DNA from: Treponema sp.
GTDB taxonomy: Bacteria; Spirochaetota; Spirochaetia; Treponematales; Treponemataceae
Assembly: GCA_017446265.1 (NCBI GenBank)
Contig: JAFSRD010000041.1
Span: 112,466 to 176,465, forward strand
Reading direction: 5' to 3'
Length of the DNA stretch: 64,000 nt
Part shown: piece by piece, positions 9,171 to 17,013 of the stretch
How positions within the stretch are numbered: the first letter of the stretch is position 1
How the letters are laid out: the number at the start of each line of letters is the position of its first letter
Position numbers and translations under genes: made by a program
Notes under the pieces: generated by a model
Database searches by the model: none
What the model saw: the letters and a program-made list of their open reading frames with translations, nothing else
What the model was told of the DNA's origin: nothing

Positions 9171-9963
9171 CTCCAGCTTCCCCTCCACTTCGCCGTATCA
9201 ATTTTATGATATTGATGCGGTGGCCTTCCATATCTTGCACGATAAAATCAAAATCACCCCACGATACTTTTTCATATTTTACAGGAATCTTTCCAAACAA
9301 GTCAAATACAAATCCGCCAAGCGTATCAAAGTCGTCTGTTGGAAACTGCGAAGCAATCGTCTCATTCAAATCATCTAAATCAACGCGTGCATCGCACAGC
9401 CAAATATTGTTCCCGACTGTAAGAATGTCTTCGCGCTCGTTGTCAAATTCATCTTGAATGTCGCCAACAATCTCTTCAATAATGTCTTCCATAGTGACAA
9501 TGCCAGAAACGCCGCCGTATTCATCAATTGCAATGGCTATGTGAAGATGCCGTCGCTTGAACTCGCGCAAAAGGGAATCAATACGTTTTGATTCAGGCAC
9601 AAAATATGCTTTGCGCACAATCTTTTCCAAGTTGATGGGAGACTTTGCCGCAAAAAGATGAATCAAATCTTTTACATACAAAACGCCGATAACGTTGTCA
9701 ATTGACTCGCTGTAAACAGGCATGCGCGAGTGACCGCTTGTCGCAATTTTTTCCATGAGCTCGTCTTGCAACATGTCAACAGAAATAAAATCAACATCTA
9801 TTCTCGGAATCATCACTTCCTTTACCGATGTAAGCGACAAATCTTCAATGCCGCGAATCATGCTCTGCTTTTCTTCATTGATAATTTGCTGTTGCGACGG
9901 CAGGCTGTCTTCCGAGTCAGAAGACGCGTGTTCTTTCTTGCGACCGATGTTAAATAACCCCAT
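9154..9963 (-). CDS. tlyC: CBS-domain protein of the CorC/TlyC family, without the membrane DUF21 domain
   Basis: 269 residues. A CBS pair (MIPRIDVDFISVD, MPVYSESIDNVIGVL; then AIDEYGGVSGIVTMEDIIEEIVGDIQDE) is followed by the small CorC_HlyC domain (FDTLGGFVFDLFGKIPVKYEK). The integral-membrane DUF21 part found in larger relatives is absent, so this is the cytosolic CorC-type form, linked to Mg/Co efflux or, in older spirochaete literature, called haemolysin TlyC; the latter role is not supported by the sequence. A good AAGG site precedes the ATG. Adjacent to ybeY, a pairing seen in many bacteria. Confidence 0.9.
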   Translation of the reverse strand: MGLFNIGRKKEHASSDSEDSLPSQQQIINEEKQSMIRGIEDLSLTSVKEVMIPRIDVDFISVDMLQDELMEKIATSGHSRMPVYSESIDNVIGVLYVKDLIHLFAAKSPINLEKIVRKAYFVPESKRIDSLLREFKRRHLHIAIAIDEYGGVSGIVTMEDIIEEIVGDIQDEFDNEREDILTVGNNIWLCDARVDLDDLNETIASQFPTDDFDTLGGFVFDLFGKIPVKYEKVSWGDFDFIVQDMEGHRINIIKLIRRSGGEAGDENTE

Positions 9964-9974
9964 ATATCACCTTA

Positions 9975-10457
9975 TCAATTAATAATTTTTTCGCTACTCA
10001 AATCAGCAAGCGTTTTTTCTTGAAGCACAAGCATATGGCATTGCGGTTGCACCCCGTCTTCAATATGCTCGTCGCCATGTTCAAATCCATTCAAATGAAG
10101 CACGCCGTGAACGAGCAGCCGCTTCAGTTCAGCATCTTCATCAATGTTAAAATACGCTGCATTTTTTGCAAGCATATCAACGTTTATTATTATATCACCC
10201 ATGCATTTCCATGCAATACCATTTTCATCTTTGTACTGCCCGCCATTTTCAAATGACAGCACATCAGTAGGAGAATCAATGCCTCGATACGTGCTGTTCA
10301 GCGATACCATGTACGCATCATCGCAGAACAAAACAGAAATCTCTTCACCATCAAAACCGAGCGTCACAAGCATTTTTTGCACAAACGGTTCAACGCGCTC
10401 AATCCATGCAGGAAAATCAATGCTTTCATATACAGAAACGGCGACATTGTTTGCCAT
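9975..10457 (-). CDS. ybeY: endoribonuclease YbeY (16S rRNA maturation)
   Basis: 160 residues from the ATG at 10457. The metal-binding signature HGVLHLNGFEHGD (H-x3-H-x5-H) near residue 120 defines the family; NSTYRGIDSPTDVLSFE and MGDIIINVD are the other conserved blocks. YbeY is needed for 16S rRNA 3' processing and ribosome quality control. The start lies one base after the pgpH stop (TAG C ATG), so it is in the same operon. The usual YbeY has Asp in the last motif where this one has Glu (GFEH), a mild change. Confidence 0.95.
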   Translation of the reverse strand: MANNVAVSVYESIDFPAWIERVEPFVQKMLVTLGFDGEEISVLFCDDAYMVSLNSTYRGIDSPTDVLSFENGGQYKDENGIAWKCMGDIIINVDMLAKNAAYFNIDEDAELKRLLVHGVLHLNGFEHGDEHIEDGVQPQCHMLVLQEKTLADLSSEKIIN

Positions 10458-10458
10458 G

Positions 10459-12213
10459 CTACTTTCCCGTGTCAACTTTTTTCTCGCCCGATTTGCTTTG
10501 CCGCTCGCCTATTCTGCCGTTCTGCTTCATATGCTCTTCTTCACCTTTGCTGTTTTTCGACAGTGCGTCAGGATCTTTTTGATTTGGATACTCAATTCTG
10601 TTGTGATAATATCCTGCGAGCAACTGTACAAACGCCTCTTTTATTTTTGACATGTCGCGGAACGTCAAAGAACAGTTGTCAAGCTGCCTGTTGTCAACTT
10701 TTGCGTTGAACAGTTCTTGAATAAATTTTTCAAGGCGCGATGCAGACGGATTTTCAAGCGTGCGGCATGCAGCTTCAGTCGTGTCCGCAAGCATGACCAC
10801 AGCCGATTCACGCGTTGTTGGAGGCACTCCCGTGTATCTAAAATCTTCTGGATTTACATTTGGGTCTTTCGCTTTTACCTCGTTGTAAAAATATGAGATG
10901 ATGCTGTTGCCGTGGTGCTCTGCTATGATGTCTATGACTTGCTGTGGCAAATGCATCTGATGCGCTTTCTCAACGCCTTTCTTTACGTGGCTTTTGATGA
11001 CAGCAACAGAGAGCGACGGATTTATATCATCGTGTTTGTTTATGCCTGTCTGATTTTCAACAAAATATTCGCTCTGTTCCATTTTGCCAATGTCATGATA
11101 ATATGCGCCGACACGCGCAAGCAATGCATTCGCTCCAATTTCACGGCACGCGCTTTCAGCAAGCTGTGCCACCATCATGGAATGAGAATACGTGCCGCTC
11201 GCCGTTATCATCAACTTGCGCATTGTTGGATTGTTCAAATCGCTTAAATCCATGAGGCGAAACACGGACGCTGTATTGAGAATCATTTCAAGCGGCGTAA
11301 GGAAACCGAGCGCAAAAATGCCTGAAATAAATCCGTTGAACGCAACACCGCCAAACACATGCGCTATGGCAGAAAAACGTTCGCTGAAAATGACTGTGCA
11401 CACAACTATGCATGCAACATCAATGACAGCAAGCAACAGCGAAGCAACAACCATGTCTATGCGCCGCTCAATTTTACGTACAACATTTGCAGCGGCAATA
11501 CATGAAATAACAGCATACAAAAACGGAACTGGAGCCCACTGCGAAGCGTTGAACACGCCAAACGATGCGATAATGGCAAACAGTACGCCGGAAAGCTGCC
11601 CGTATAAAATTGTTAAAAGCAATACGCATAATGACGCAGGAATGATTATAGGAAGCGCAAAAGGCGACGAGAAGATTTCTGTTTTGCGACCAAATGCCGT
11701 AATGCCGTACACGAGGAGGAAGAACACAACATGCAGCAGCATCTCGCGTTTTTGAATTTTTCTACCGAACGGGAGAAATGCGAAGAGCAGCGACCACACA
11801 ATTGCAATCACAAGTAAATACAACTCGGTGTTTGCAAATGCACGGTAATCGAGGTAAACAGGAGCGGCAGCCATTTTTCTGAGTTTTGCAAAGCCGTCTT
11901 CTGTTATCGGAAACCCTTTGCGGATAATACGCTCCCCCGCCTCAATTGAAATAGGATTTTCCACATCAGCAGGAATTGAGTTTGTCGCTATGATAGTGCG
12001 GTCTGCAATTTGCCCTATTTCAAAATCATTGAGCGAGAAAGACGCAATTGTCTGACTTGTTGCAATATTAAAAAAATTGAGCGCAGACGCTACAGCAAAT
12101 CCAAGCACAAAAAGCAAAATAATGCAATATTTTGCTTTGATATATCCGCTGAACTGCGCAAACACAGATTCAGACGATCGCTTTACTTCGTTATTCTTGT
12201 TTTTCATTTTCAT
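10459..12213 (-). CDS. pgpH: 7TM-HD cyclic-di-AMP phosphodiesterase (PgpH type), short ectodomain
   Basis: 584 residues. N-terminal membrane anchor, a periplasmic domain of only about 80 residues (PgpH of Firmicutes has a few hundred), six further membrane helices, then a cytosolic HD domain with SHSMMVAQLAE and ARVGAYYHDIGKMEQ, where the H and HD pairs bind metals. PgpH hydrolyses c-di-AMP to pApA. The start overlaps phoH by 23 bp; ATG at 12207 is an alternative, as AAGGG lies upstream of both. The C-terminus is a charged low-complexity tail. The phoH-pgpH-ybeY order is widespread, supporting the call. Confidence 0.9.
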   Translation of the reverse strand: MKMKNKNNEVKRSSESVFAQFSGYIKAKYCIILLFVLGFAVASALNFFNIATSQTIASFSLNDFEIGQIADRTIIATNSIPADVENPISIEAGERIIRKGFPITEDGFAKLRKMAAAPVYLDYRAFANTELYLLVIAIVWSLLFAFLPFGRKIQKREMLLHVVFFLLVYGITAFGRKTEIFSSPFALPIIIPASLCVLLLTILYGQLSGVLFAIIASFGVFNASQWAPVPFLYAVISCIAAANVVRKIERRIDMVVASLLLAVIDVACIVVCTVIFSERFSAIAHVFGGVAFNGFISGIFALGFLTPLEMILNTASVFRLMDLSDLNNPTMRKLMITASGTYSHSMMVAQLAESACREIGANALLARVGAYYHDIGKMEQSEYFVENQTGINKHDDINPSLSVAVIKSHVKKGVEKAHQMHLPQQVIDIIAEHHGNSIISYFYNEVKAKDPNVNPEDFRYTGVPPTTRESAVVMLADTTEAACRTLENPSASRLEKFIQELFNAKVDNRQLDNCSLTFRDMSKIKEAFVQLLAGYYHNRIEYPNQKDPDALSKNSKGEEEHMKQNGRIGERQSKSGEKKVDTGK

Positions 12214-13129
12214 AAGCCCTTACAATTTTTTTCACAAGTGGAGCGCGCACCACATCCTCCGCAGTAAACGTCATTGTTCCAATTTCTTCAATTGATTTTA
12301 ACAACCCAAGCGCATGCACAAGGCCAGATTCCCGACGGTGCGGCAAATCAATTTGCGTGACATCACCTGTAATAAACATTTTTGAATTTTCTCCCATGCG
12401 CGTCAAGAACATTTTCATTTGCTCGCGCGTTGTATTTTGCCCCTCATCAAGAATGATGACACTGTTGTTGAGCGTCCGTCCGCGCATGTAGGCAAGAGGA
12501 GCTGTTTCAATAACGCCCGATTCAACAAGCCGTCTCACCGTTTCACGCGGCAAAACAGATTCCATAGCATCGTACAACGGACGCAGATAGGGGTTGAGTT
12601 TTTGCTCCAAGTCGCCAGGAAGATATCCGAGGCTTTCGCCCGCTTCTACAACTGGACGCGTTAAAATGAGTTTTGATTTATTGTGCGACAACGCCAGACG
12701 CAATGCCTCCGCTACTGCAAGAAATGTTTTGCCACTTCCTGCAGGACCGGTGCACAAAACAAGCTCCCGCTTTCTGAGCATGCCGATGTAGCACGCTTGA
12801 TTTTCTGTGCGCGGATAGAGTTTGCGAAAGCCACCTGGCACTGCGATTGCATATGGCGCAAGACTCGGCCGCGACTCCGTATTGAGCACAGATGCGACAA
12901 TATCTGCGCCGTTTTCGCCACCATCTTTAATTTCGTCAAGGATGCGGTCAATTATAAAACGAAATTTTTCGCGGACAACAGGATCTTCTTCGTCTACAGA
13001 AAGCTCGTTACCCCGTGTAAAAACAGGCACACCCAAATGCTCTTCAATGAGTTTCAAATTGCTGTCGTTCGTACCGCATACACATGACAAAACGCCCGCA
13101 TCCGGTACAACTATCGTATAGGAATCCAC
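12191..13129 (-). CDS. phoH: PhoH-like ATPase (YbeZ type)
   Basis: 312 residues from the GTG at 13129, chosen because AGGAG lies 4 bases upstream; the longer frame would need a TTG at 13156 without a ribosome-binding site. P-loop GPAGSGKTFLA near residue 140, Walker B VIILDEGQN, and the PhoH blocks LTRPVVEAGESLGYLPGDL and KMFITGDVTQIDLP. PhoH/YbeZ partners YbeY in RNA metabolism, and ybeY is two genes downstream here. The usual N-terminal KH-like region (about 100 residues) is present. Confidence 0.95.
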   Translation of the reverse strand: MDSYTIVVPDAGVLSCVCGTNDSNLKLIEEHLGVPVFTRGNELSVDEEDPVVREKFRFIIDRILDEIKDGGENGADIVASVLNTESRPSLAPYAIAVPGGFRKLYPRTENQACYIGMLRKRELVLCTGPAGSGKTFLAVAEALRLALSHNKSKLILTRPVVEAGESLGYLPGDLEQKLNPYLRPLYDAMESVLPRETVRRLVESGVIETAPLAYMRGRTLNNSVIILDEGQNTTREQMKMFLTRMGENSKMFITGDVTQIDLPHRRESGLVHALGLLKSIEEIGTMTFTAEDVVRAPLVKKIVRAYENEKQE

Positions 13130-13158
13130 TAATCTCCTGTAAACAGTATGTTGCAATA

Positions 13159-13187
13159 ATTATAAACCGCAAGAGAAAGTTTGACAA
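13159..13187 (-). promoter_or_regulatory. promoter of the phoH operon
   Basis: Minus strand: TTGTCA at 13187-13182, 17-base spacer, TATAAT at 13164-13159. Leader about 20 bases with AGGAG before the GTG. The -35 abuts the left copy of a 15-bp direct repeat. Confidence 0.75.
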
Positions 13188-13198
13188 GAGCGAGAAAT

Positions 13199-13463
13199 TG
13201 CGTGTCGTAGAGAAGTGCAACTCTAAAAATAACGTATTCTGTATAAATCTAAAAAAGGCTCTCGGCGAGAACCTGCCTCTAAACACACGGTGGAATGTAA
13301 TAGGCATTGGACTGCGCTACACTCCCTGCCTGACCTGACTGCCGTCAGGTCAGGCAGGGCATTTCGCTTGCCACCATTCCAAGTGTGTTTTTAGGCAGAA
13401 CCTCGCCTGCGCCATTTCCAAATTTGCTTTCTCTGTAAATGCCCCTCTCTACAACACTCGCAA
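13199..13463. repeat. 265-bp imperfect palindromic element
   Basis: The two ends match as inverted repeats (TTGCGTGTCGTAGAGA at left, TTGCGAGTGTTGTAGAGA on the other strand at right). Inner arms 13264-13297 and 13375-13406 also match, sharing GGCGAG, CTGCC, AAACACAC and GGAATG. At the centre is a perfect 16-bp stem, CCCTGCCTGACCTGAC at 13324-13339 and its complement at 13344-13359, with loop TGCC. It has no coding frame of note. MITE-like or a structured regulatory DNA; it lies just upstream of the phoH promoter. Confidence 0.75.
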
Positions 13464-13484
13464 AGGGAACGGAAAACTATGGAA

Positions 13485-13540
13485 GATAAGCGTTAATCTT
13501 ATAATTATAAAAAAGCAATAATGTAAGATTAACGCTTATC
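13485..13540. repeat. perfect 17-bp inverted repeat with AT-rich spacer
   Basis: GATAAGCGTTAATCTTA at 13485-13501 and its exact complement at 13524-13540, separated by 22 AT-rich bases. It lacks a clear U-run, so it is not a standard terminator, though it lies downstream of lptD. It could be terminal repeats of a tiny element or a protein-binding site. Confidence 0.75.
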
Positions 13541-13571
13541 ATTGACAGAGCGAGAAATTGCACAAGCGATT

Positions 13572-13719
13572 TTTACGGATTCAACTGCCACTCGCGCCGT
13601 TCGCATCGCATCCGTGCGCTGCTCACTCCCGCATTTTGCTTTGCAAAATGCGCAAACGCATTTCCTTACGGTACGACGCAACATCCTTGTTGCTCTTTAC
13701 GGATTCAACTGCCACTCGC
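13572..13719. repeat. duplicated lptD 3' tail with hairpins between copies
   Basis: TTTACGGATTCAACTGCC followed by ACTCGC occurs at 13696-13719, covering the last codons and stop of lptD, and again at 13572-13595. Between them are hairpins: GCATTTTGC/GCAAAATGC around 13632-13652, an AAATGCG/CGCATTT palindrome, and GCAACA/TGTTGC around 13678-13692. The distal copy re-creates EWQLNP and the stop but is outside the gene. Confidence 0.75.
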
Positions 13720-16700
13720 CGTATTCATCGACTATTTTTGTCTTCATGCTGGGGAGGGGGCGCCAGACGACAGAAATTGTCACATGCGGACTAAAATCAT
13801 AATATCGCTTGCCGTTTTCAGTTATAAGACGCGGCGAAATCTTAAATTCAGTTTCAAAATCCCAGTCATGCAAATCGTGCGTAAGTTTAAAATTAAGGCT
13901 TTGCAGTTTAAAGCCAGAATTTTTGCGCTTTGCTTCATTGTCAAAGCGGAATGAATTCCACAAATCAATAAATACATTCGTTTCGCCTGGAATGCGCCCC
14001 GCATGGCCGAGCATCTTCTGAAAATAGCGGTAAAGCACAGCATTGCGCGAAGTTGATGAAAATGAGAATGTAAGAAATTTATTAATTTCAAAATTAAGCG
14101 ACGGTGTAAACAAAAAATAACTGTTCGTAGGACGAAGCAAATCGGCAGTAACGCTCGTAGAAAGTCCTGGTGCAATTTTTATGCGCTTTTTCCAAATATA
14201 CCACGTATTTGACGGCATTGTATACGAAAGCGAAAATGAATACGGCAAAAATGATTCACTGCTACGCTGCACCCATCCTCTACCCGTATATGTTCTGTTA
14301 CCAGCTGCATCATACACATCTCCGTCAAAATCATATCCTTTTGTGTACGCCATTGCATACGAAGCTTGCAGCCCTTTCCATGACAGCGACAGTTTTAACG
14401 CATCATGATGATTTTCTTCCCAATCATAGTTGTATGATTCTGTAAACGTAAGCGAATTTTTAAAGAGTGACAGTGAAAACGACTGTTGTATATCTTTTTT
14501 TTGCCAGGTTGCATCTTTCGCACTTTTTTGTTTAAATCCTGTCGCAAGTAAAAATTTTGTGTAAGGAAATTCAAGCGCAAGCGTACCTGTATATTCGTCA
14601 ACTTGCGGCGGCAGCGTCATGGCAAGCGAAAGCGATTGTGAAAACTGCCTGCTATTTCCTTCCGACATGGCATAGGTAAACGCAAGCGAATGCCTCGTAA
14701 TTGATTCTTCTTTAGTAAAATCAGGTCCATAATATTTCCAATTCGGGGCATCTGCATCGCCAAGGAATTCGCTCCTGAGAAGTTTTATCGTTGAGTCATA
14801 TGCAATACTCGTATTTTTGAACAAGTCAATGTAATACAGCGGCTTTAAACTGATTGAATTCGTATTTACGATTTCCTGCTTTGATGCCTTGTAGTCTGTC
14901 GTTTTAAGAGATGCTGCGGCAGACTGCGTATATCCACCTGTTGCAGCATCTGTAGAAATATACGGATGACGCTGAATCACTGGATCATATGTAACGTTGT
15001 TCGTCATGGAAAAAAAACTGTCGCCATATTTCGCTTCAGATTTGAGCGATAGCGGTGTTCTGAATGTATACATCGACGAGCGCACATTGCGCCATTTGAA
15101 ATCTTTGGGCTGTGACAGTCCTGTCGAAGAATACGCAAGCTGGGAAGATATAGCTGGCTTGGCTGAATACGTCAACTCATATGTAAAGCCTGGTATTGTT
15201 GCAACAACTGGCACAGAAACAGAAAATTCTGGAAGTGCAGATGGCACACTGTCTGTGACAAGCTCCTCATCATGTTTTGCAACATCTTTTTCCATATCTG
15301 ATGGTTCTACTGCTTTTTCTTTTTCAGTTTTGAATTCATCAGGTGCAATGAGCGGAACTGACGGCGGCTCTTTTGCGGCGCTGTGTGATGACGCTGAAGC
15401 AGGATATGCATATAGCGTACCGCTCATCGCAAGCGATGCATTTGCAGGCGTTATTTGCGATGGATAATAAAATTTACGTTCAGGTGAATACGTGCGCAGA
15501 TTGTCAACAGTCGTAAGCGAGTTGTTTGCAAGTGAACTGAACGCAACTGATGAATCAAGCGAAAGCGACATTGCAGATACATACGGCTTTAAAATATCTG
15601 GAAGCGGAACAGAATATGAACTTGTCAACGACCATGAAAATGAAGATATTTCAGCGACTGTTTGCTCCTCATCTTTTTTACGCGATTCTAACAGGTAGCT
15701 TATCCAGTCCATCGTTTCACTGCGATTAGAAAAATCATCTTTAAAATACGGGTCTGAATATATTGGAAGCGAGAGTGAAAGCGCAAACGGTTTGCTCAAT
15801 ACAAACTGAAAATCTGCGCTGTACCGGAACGGCAACGACACTCCCATAAAATTTGACTTGTCGCGATATTTTTTCCCTGATGACGCATATGGAATATATT
15901 CGCTTGAAAGCGCATTGCGAAACACTGTATTGCTAAACGCAACATGAGCTGCAGCTTTTATATTTGTGATATATGTGTTCGGTTCAAACACGCCGTCAAC
16001 ACCAATGAGAAAACCGAGATTTGAATACCAATCACCCATGATTTTAAAATAGTGCTTCGTGTCGCCTTTGTAATCCTCATCAAGATTGTGCAACATCATG
16101 CCTTCAAGCTTTTGTTCTTTGAGCGTAGACGGCTTCATAAAGTTGAACAGCGCCTTAAGATTTTCGCCCGCATCACTTGTGCTTGAAGAAGATGATGAGG
16201 TTGTTGAAGATGTGTCAAGCGGCTTGCGCCCATACAGATACGCAGTCGTCTGAATTGAGTAGCCACGCCGTTTGTCATAACTGAACACGGGATTAAAGAC
16301 AAGTTCGTCTTTGGGATAATAAAACGCAGGAAGATACAGCACGGGCACAACGCCCACGTAAAGCAACGCGTTTAAAAATGCGAACTCGCCACCAGGCAAA
16401 AGCCAAATGCGCGAAGCGTCAATATGCCAGTGCGGGTTTTCGTCATCACAAAATGTAAGGCTGCCGTTTTTAAACGCAATGGTGTTCGACTGGCTTCGTC
16501 CAAACATTTTTGATGCGACGATGAGCGTGGAGCCTGAAGGCAAATTGAGCGCATCGCTTTGCGTTTGCACAACGCGCCCGTCATCGAACACGCCTTCAAG
16601 TGTTGACGTATTGAGCATGAGCGATGAAGCAGTAGCTGTGCTGTTGCCTTCAGAACTGCCTGTCATCTCTACTGTAATGCCGCCTGATGCATACAGCATT

Positions 16701-16978
16701 TGCGTTTTTCTGTCGTAGATGATTTTTTGTGCGCCGATTTTTGTCTTTGTGCTGCCTTTTTCAACCAAAATGCGTACATCACCTTCAAAGACAATTGTGT
16801 CGTTTCCTGTTTCTTTGTCTTTTTCGTACACGGTGGACTGCGCATTCTCTATAGTGATGACTGTCTTCTCGCCCCCGCTTGATTGCGCATGCAAAAAATG
16901 CGCACGGTGCGGCATAAAGACAGAACACGCAAACACTGCAAAAAAGAGGCTCGCTATTTTACAACATCTTCCGTGCAT
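13697..16978 (-). CDS. lptD: LptD/OstA-like outer-membrane beta-barrel protein
   Basis: About 1093 residues from the ATG at 16978; GTG starts just upstream are possible. Signal peptide ending near LHAQ. Residues about 40-180 form the OstA/LptA-like beta-jellyroll (TIVFEGDVRILVE, QMLYASGGITVE), followed by the LptD-typical VVPVLYLPAFYYP block near residue 215. The rest is aromatic-rich alternating sequence of a large barrel with Ser/Thr-rich loops (STTSSSSSSTSDAG). In Gram-negatives LptD inserts lipopolysaccharide; treponemes are thought to lack classical LPS, so the cargo is probably another glycolipid. It follows uvrA by 35 bp. A 24-bp copy of its end lies 124 bp downstream. Confidence 0.85.
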   Translation of the reverse strand: MHGRCCKIASLFFAVFACSVFMPHRAHFLHAQSSGGEKTVITIENAQSTVYEKDKETGNDTIVFEGDVRILVEKGSTKTKIGAQKIIYDRKTQMLYASGGITVEMTGSSEGNSTATASSLMLNTSTLEGVFDDGRVVQTQSDALNLPSGSTLIVASKMFGRSQSNTIAFKNGSLTFCDDENPHWHIDASRIWLLPGGEFAFLNALLYVGVVPVLYLPAFYYPKDELVFNPVFSYDKRRGYSIQTTAYLYGRKPLDTSSTTSSSSSSTSDAGENLKALFNFMKPSTLKEQKLEGMMLHNLDEDYKGDTKHYFKIMGDWYSNLGFLIGVDGVFEPNTYITNIKAAAHVAFSNTVFRNALSSEYIPYASSGKKYRDKSNFMGVSLPFRYSADFQFVLSKPFALSLSLPIYSDPYFKDDFSNRSETMDWISYLLESRKKDEEQTVAEISSFSWSLTSSYSVPLPDILKPYVSAMSLSLDSSVAFSSLANNSLTTVDNLRTYSPERKFYYPSQITPANASLAMSGTLYAYPASASSHSAAKEPPSVPLIAPDEFKTEKEKAVEPSDMEKDVAKHDEELVTDSVPSALPEFSVSVPVVATIPGFTYELTYSAKPAISSQLAYSSTGLSQPKDFKWRNVRSSMYTFRTPLSLKSEAKYGDSFFSMTNNVTYDPVIQRHPYISTDAATGGYTQSAAASLKTTDYKASKQEIVNTNSISLKPLYYIDLFKNTSIAYDSTIKLLRSEFLGDADAPNWKYYGPDFTKEESITRHSLAFTYAMSEGNSRQFSQSLSLAMTLPPQVDEYTGTLALEFPYTKFLLATGFKQKSAKDATWQKKDIQQSFSLSLFKNSLTFTESYNYDWEENHHDALKLSLSWKGLQASYAMAYTKGYDFDGDVYDAAGNRTYTGRGWVQRSSESFLPYSFSLSYTMPSNTWYIWKKRIKIAPGLSTSVTADLLRPTNSYFLFTPSLNFEINKFLTFSFSSTSRNAVLYRYFQKMLGHAGRIPGETNVFIDLWNSFRFDNEAKRKNSGFKLQSLNFKLTHDLHDWDFETEFKISPRLITENGKRYYDFSPHVTISVVWRPLPSMKTKIVDEYGEWQLNP

Positions 16979-17013
16979 ATGTCTCACCACAGCATTTTAT
17001 TGCAGTGCGTCGC

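Larger units (their letters stand above)
13187..13561. repeat. 15-bp direct repeats flanking inserted palindromic DNA
   Basis: AGAGCGAGAAATTGC occurs at 13187-13201 and again at 13547-13561, each preceded by a TTGACA-like string. They bracket about 345 bp that holds the large palindrome and the 17-bp inverted repeat. No gene is visible in this stretch on either strand. The arrangement could be a target-site duplication or the trace of recombination. Confidence 0.7.

Noticed and set aside
14997..15698. Plus-strand open frames of 156 and 68 codons opposite lptD
   Set aside because: Shadows of the Ser-rich lptD frame; no ribosome site, low-complexity sequence and no family resemblance.
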